Assembly: GCA_025924845.1 (NCBI GenBank)
Contig: JAICHN010000076.1
Location: 1-15,079 of the forward strand
Source of the DNA: Chloroflexota bacterium
GTDB taxonomy: Bacteria; Chloroflexota; UBA5177; JANWHV01
Direction: 5' to 3'
DNA length: 15,079 bases
Part shown: one piece after another, positions 14,168-15,079 of the stretch
Layout: every line of letters starts with the position of its first letter
Position numbering within the stretch: the first letter of the stretch is position 1
Position numbers and translations under genes: made by a program
Notes under the pieces: generated by a model
What the model was told of the DNA's origin: nothing
What the model saw: the letters and a program-made list of their open reading frames with translations, nothing else
The model's database searches: none

Positions 14168-14959
14168 CTAGTCGGCTTCCAGCTCGGAGGAGGGGTGTCC
14201 AAAGTACCCGTTTCGGGCGATCTTGCCATCTTCCTCTCGGCGGCTCTCTATGAAGAACCGGTAGCGGTCGGCGCGATGAAACACCTCAACGTACTCAACG
14301 GCGCGTTCCAGCCGGTCATAGGTCACGCTCTCGACGCGAATCAAGGAGACGCCAGGGCCGATGGCCAGGAGCGAACTGGTTTCGTGGATGGCAGGGCAAA
14401 CTTCGAAATAACTCTCGGCGCGCTGCATGACGCAACCATATTGTTCCTCAAGTAGGTGATACAGCGAGCGATCTTCAAGGTTGCATGCTTCCAGATTGGG
14501 AAACAGCGCCCCAGGGAGCCAGGAGCGCAACAGCGCCGCCGGCTCTCGATCGAGAGAGCAGCGACGCTGGAGGAAGACTACCGGCTCAGTTTCGGCCATG
14601 CCGAGCCGCGCGGCGATATCCTTGGGAGGGTAGCGCACATCCAGGCAGAGCACCTCCACGGAGACTGCGAGGTTCGTCTCATGCATGGCGTCGGTAAAGC
14701 TGGAAAGCGAAGCGATCTTCTGAGCAATCTTGCGCCGACACACAAAGGTGCCGCGCCTCGTCCGGCGCTCGATGTACCCCTGCTGGGCCAGTTCGCCCAG
14801 GGCCTGACGAATGGGCGCCAGGCTCACCCCGAACTGCCGGGCATATTCACCTTCGGTCGGTAGTTGCGACCCAGGCGGCAGATGGCCCGACAGGATTTGG
14901 TCGAGCAGCATCTTCTTGAACTGATAATGGATCGGAACCCGGCTCCGGCGATCCAGCAT
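14168..14959 (-). CDS. GntR-family transcriptional regulator, HutC/UTRA type
   Basis: A DNA-binding regulator of 263 aa from the chosen start. The N-terminal winged helix-turn-helix is typical: LDRRSRVPIHYQFKKMLL, then GHLPPGSQLPTEGEYARQFG, VSLAPIRQALGELAQQGYIE and RRTRRGTFV. After a linker, the UTRA ligand-binding domain spans roughly residues 85-235 (for example EPVVFLQRRCSLDREPAALL and SLIRVESVTYDRLERAVEYV). UTRA regulators usually repress a neighbouring uptake or catabolic operon until a small ligand releases them. ATG 14957-14959 gives the family-like MLDRRSRVPI start, with AGCGGA upstream. GTG 14975-14977 would add six residues. A near-consensus promoter lies at 15001-15029. The gene heads the dppB-dppC-binding-protein run and probably controls it, and perhaps the amidohydrolase/racemase genes. 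The ligand is unknown. Confidence 0.92.
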   Translation of the reverse strand: MLDRRSRVPIHYQFKKMLLDQILSGHLPPGSQLPTEGEYARQFGVSLAPIRQALGELAQQGYIERRTRRGTFVCRRKIAQKIASLSSFTDAMHETNLAVSVEVLCLDVRYPPKDIAARLGMAETEPVVFLQRRCSLDREPAALLRSWLPGALFPNLEACNLEDRSLYHLLEEQYGCVMQRAESYFEVCPAIHETSSLLAIGPGVSLIRVESVTYDRLERAVEYVEVFHRADRYRFFIESRREEDGKIARNGYFGHPSSELEAD

Positions 14960-15000
14960 CGTCGACGATCCGCTCACTAGAGGCCGGATAATGATTTCTT

Positions 15001-15029
15001 ATAATAAACACGCCATCATGCCCTGTCAA
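15001..15029 (-). promoter_or_regulatory. Near-consensus sigma-70 promoter for the GntR gene/operon
   Basis: On the minus strand TTGACA (15024-15029, exact consensus) is followed after 17 bases by TATTAT (15001-15006, one mismatch). Transcription would start near 14993, about 35 bases before the ATG at 14959. The AT-rich -10 area stands out from the GC-rich surroundings. No clear GntR operator palindrome could be picked out by eye. Confidence 0.75.
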
Positions 15030-15079
15030 GAGGCGCATCCTTCCCTGGGTTTTTACCGAGCCTTGATGGGCGGCCGATC

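Noticed and set aside
13574..14455. 293-aa plus-strand frame spanning dppB and the GntR gene
   Set aside because: It crosses two genuine minus-strand genes and their spacer; its composition is that of a shadow frame.
1..15079. tRNA or rRNA genes, CRISPR arrays, transposases, attachment sites
   Set aside because: None was seen on reading. There was no regular spaced repeat array and no transposase or integrase motif; covariance-model and repeat-finder searches could not be run here.

Overview
This looks like bacterial chromosomal DNA, GC-rich (roughly 60% by eye). It has dense genes, strong Shine-Dalgarno sequences and frequent GTG/TTG starts. The gene set (a large Asp-box beta-propeller protein, a secreted SH3-like plus TIM-barrel protein, Dpp/Opp transporter genes, a UTRA-type GntR regulator and amidohydrolases) would suit a soil or thermal Chloroflexota or an actinobacterium-like organism. 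No rRNA or other marker gene is present, so the lineage is a guess. I saw no tRNA, CRISPR array, insertion sequence or phage gene.

Left part (1-4586). The window opens inside a Fes/enterochelin-esterase-like hydrolase gene that is frameshifted near its 3' end. After a 265-bp regulatory-looking gap comes a 1110-aa cytosolic-looking Asp-box (BNR/VPS10-like) beta-propeller protein. It converges on a 79-aa two-helix membrane protein. Next to that lies a small ORF that appears broken by a +1 frame change.

Middle (4587-9337). Here are a secreted 475-aa protein with two SH3-like domains and a TIM-barrel hydrolase-like domain, an allantoinase-type cyclic amidohydrolase (minus strand), a divergent hydantoin/allantoin racemase (plus strand), and a HutG-like ureohydrolase (minus strand). 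The racemase and ureohydrolase stop codons share a TTAA. The three enzymes suggest breakdown of a hydantoin-type or purine-derived nitrogen compound.

Right part (9338-15079). A two-gene toxin-antitoxin-like module (166-aa coiled-coil antitoxin candidate, then a 94-aa RelE/HigB-like toxin) is followed by a near-perfect 17-bp hairpin. On the minus strand a GntR/UTRA regulator with a near-consensus sigma-70 promoter heads a run of DppB, DppC and a DppA/OppA-type binding protein. No ATPase genes are in the window.

Working model (inference): the GntR protein senses a small metabolite and controls its uptake through the Dpp-type importer. The racemase, cyclic amidohydrolase and HutG-like enzyme then process the imported compound. 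No single gene is of an unknown type; the unusual points are the gene combination, the atypical antitoxin, and the two disrupted genes.
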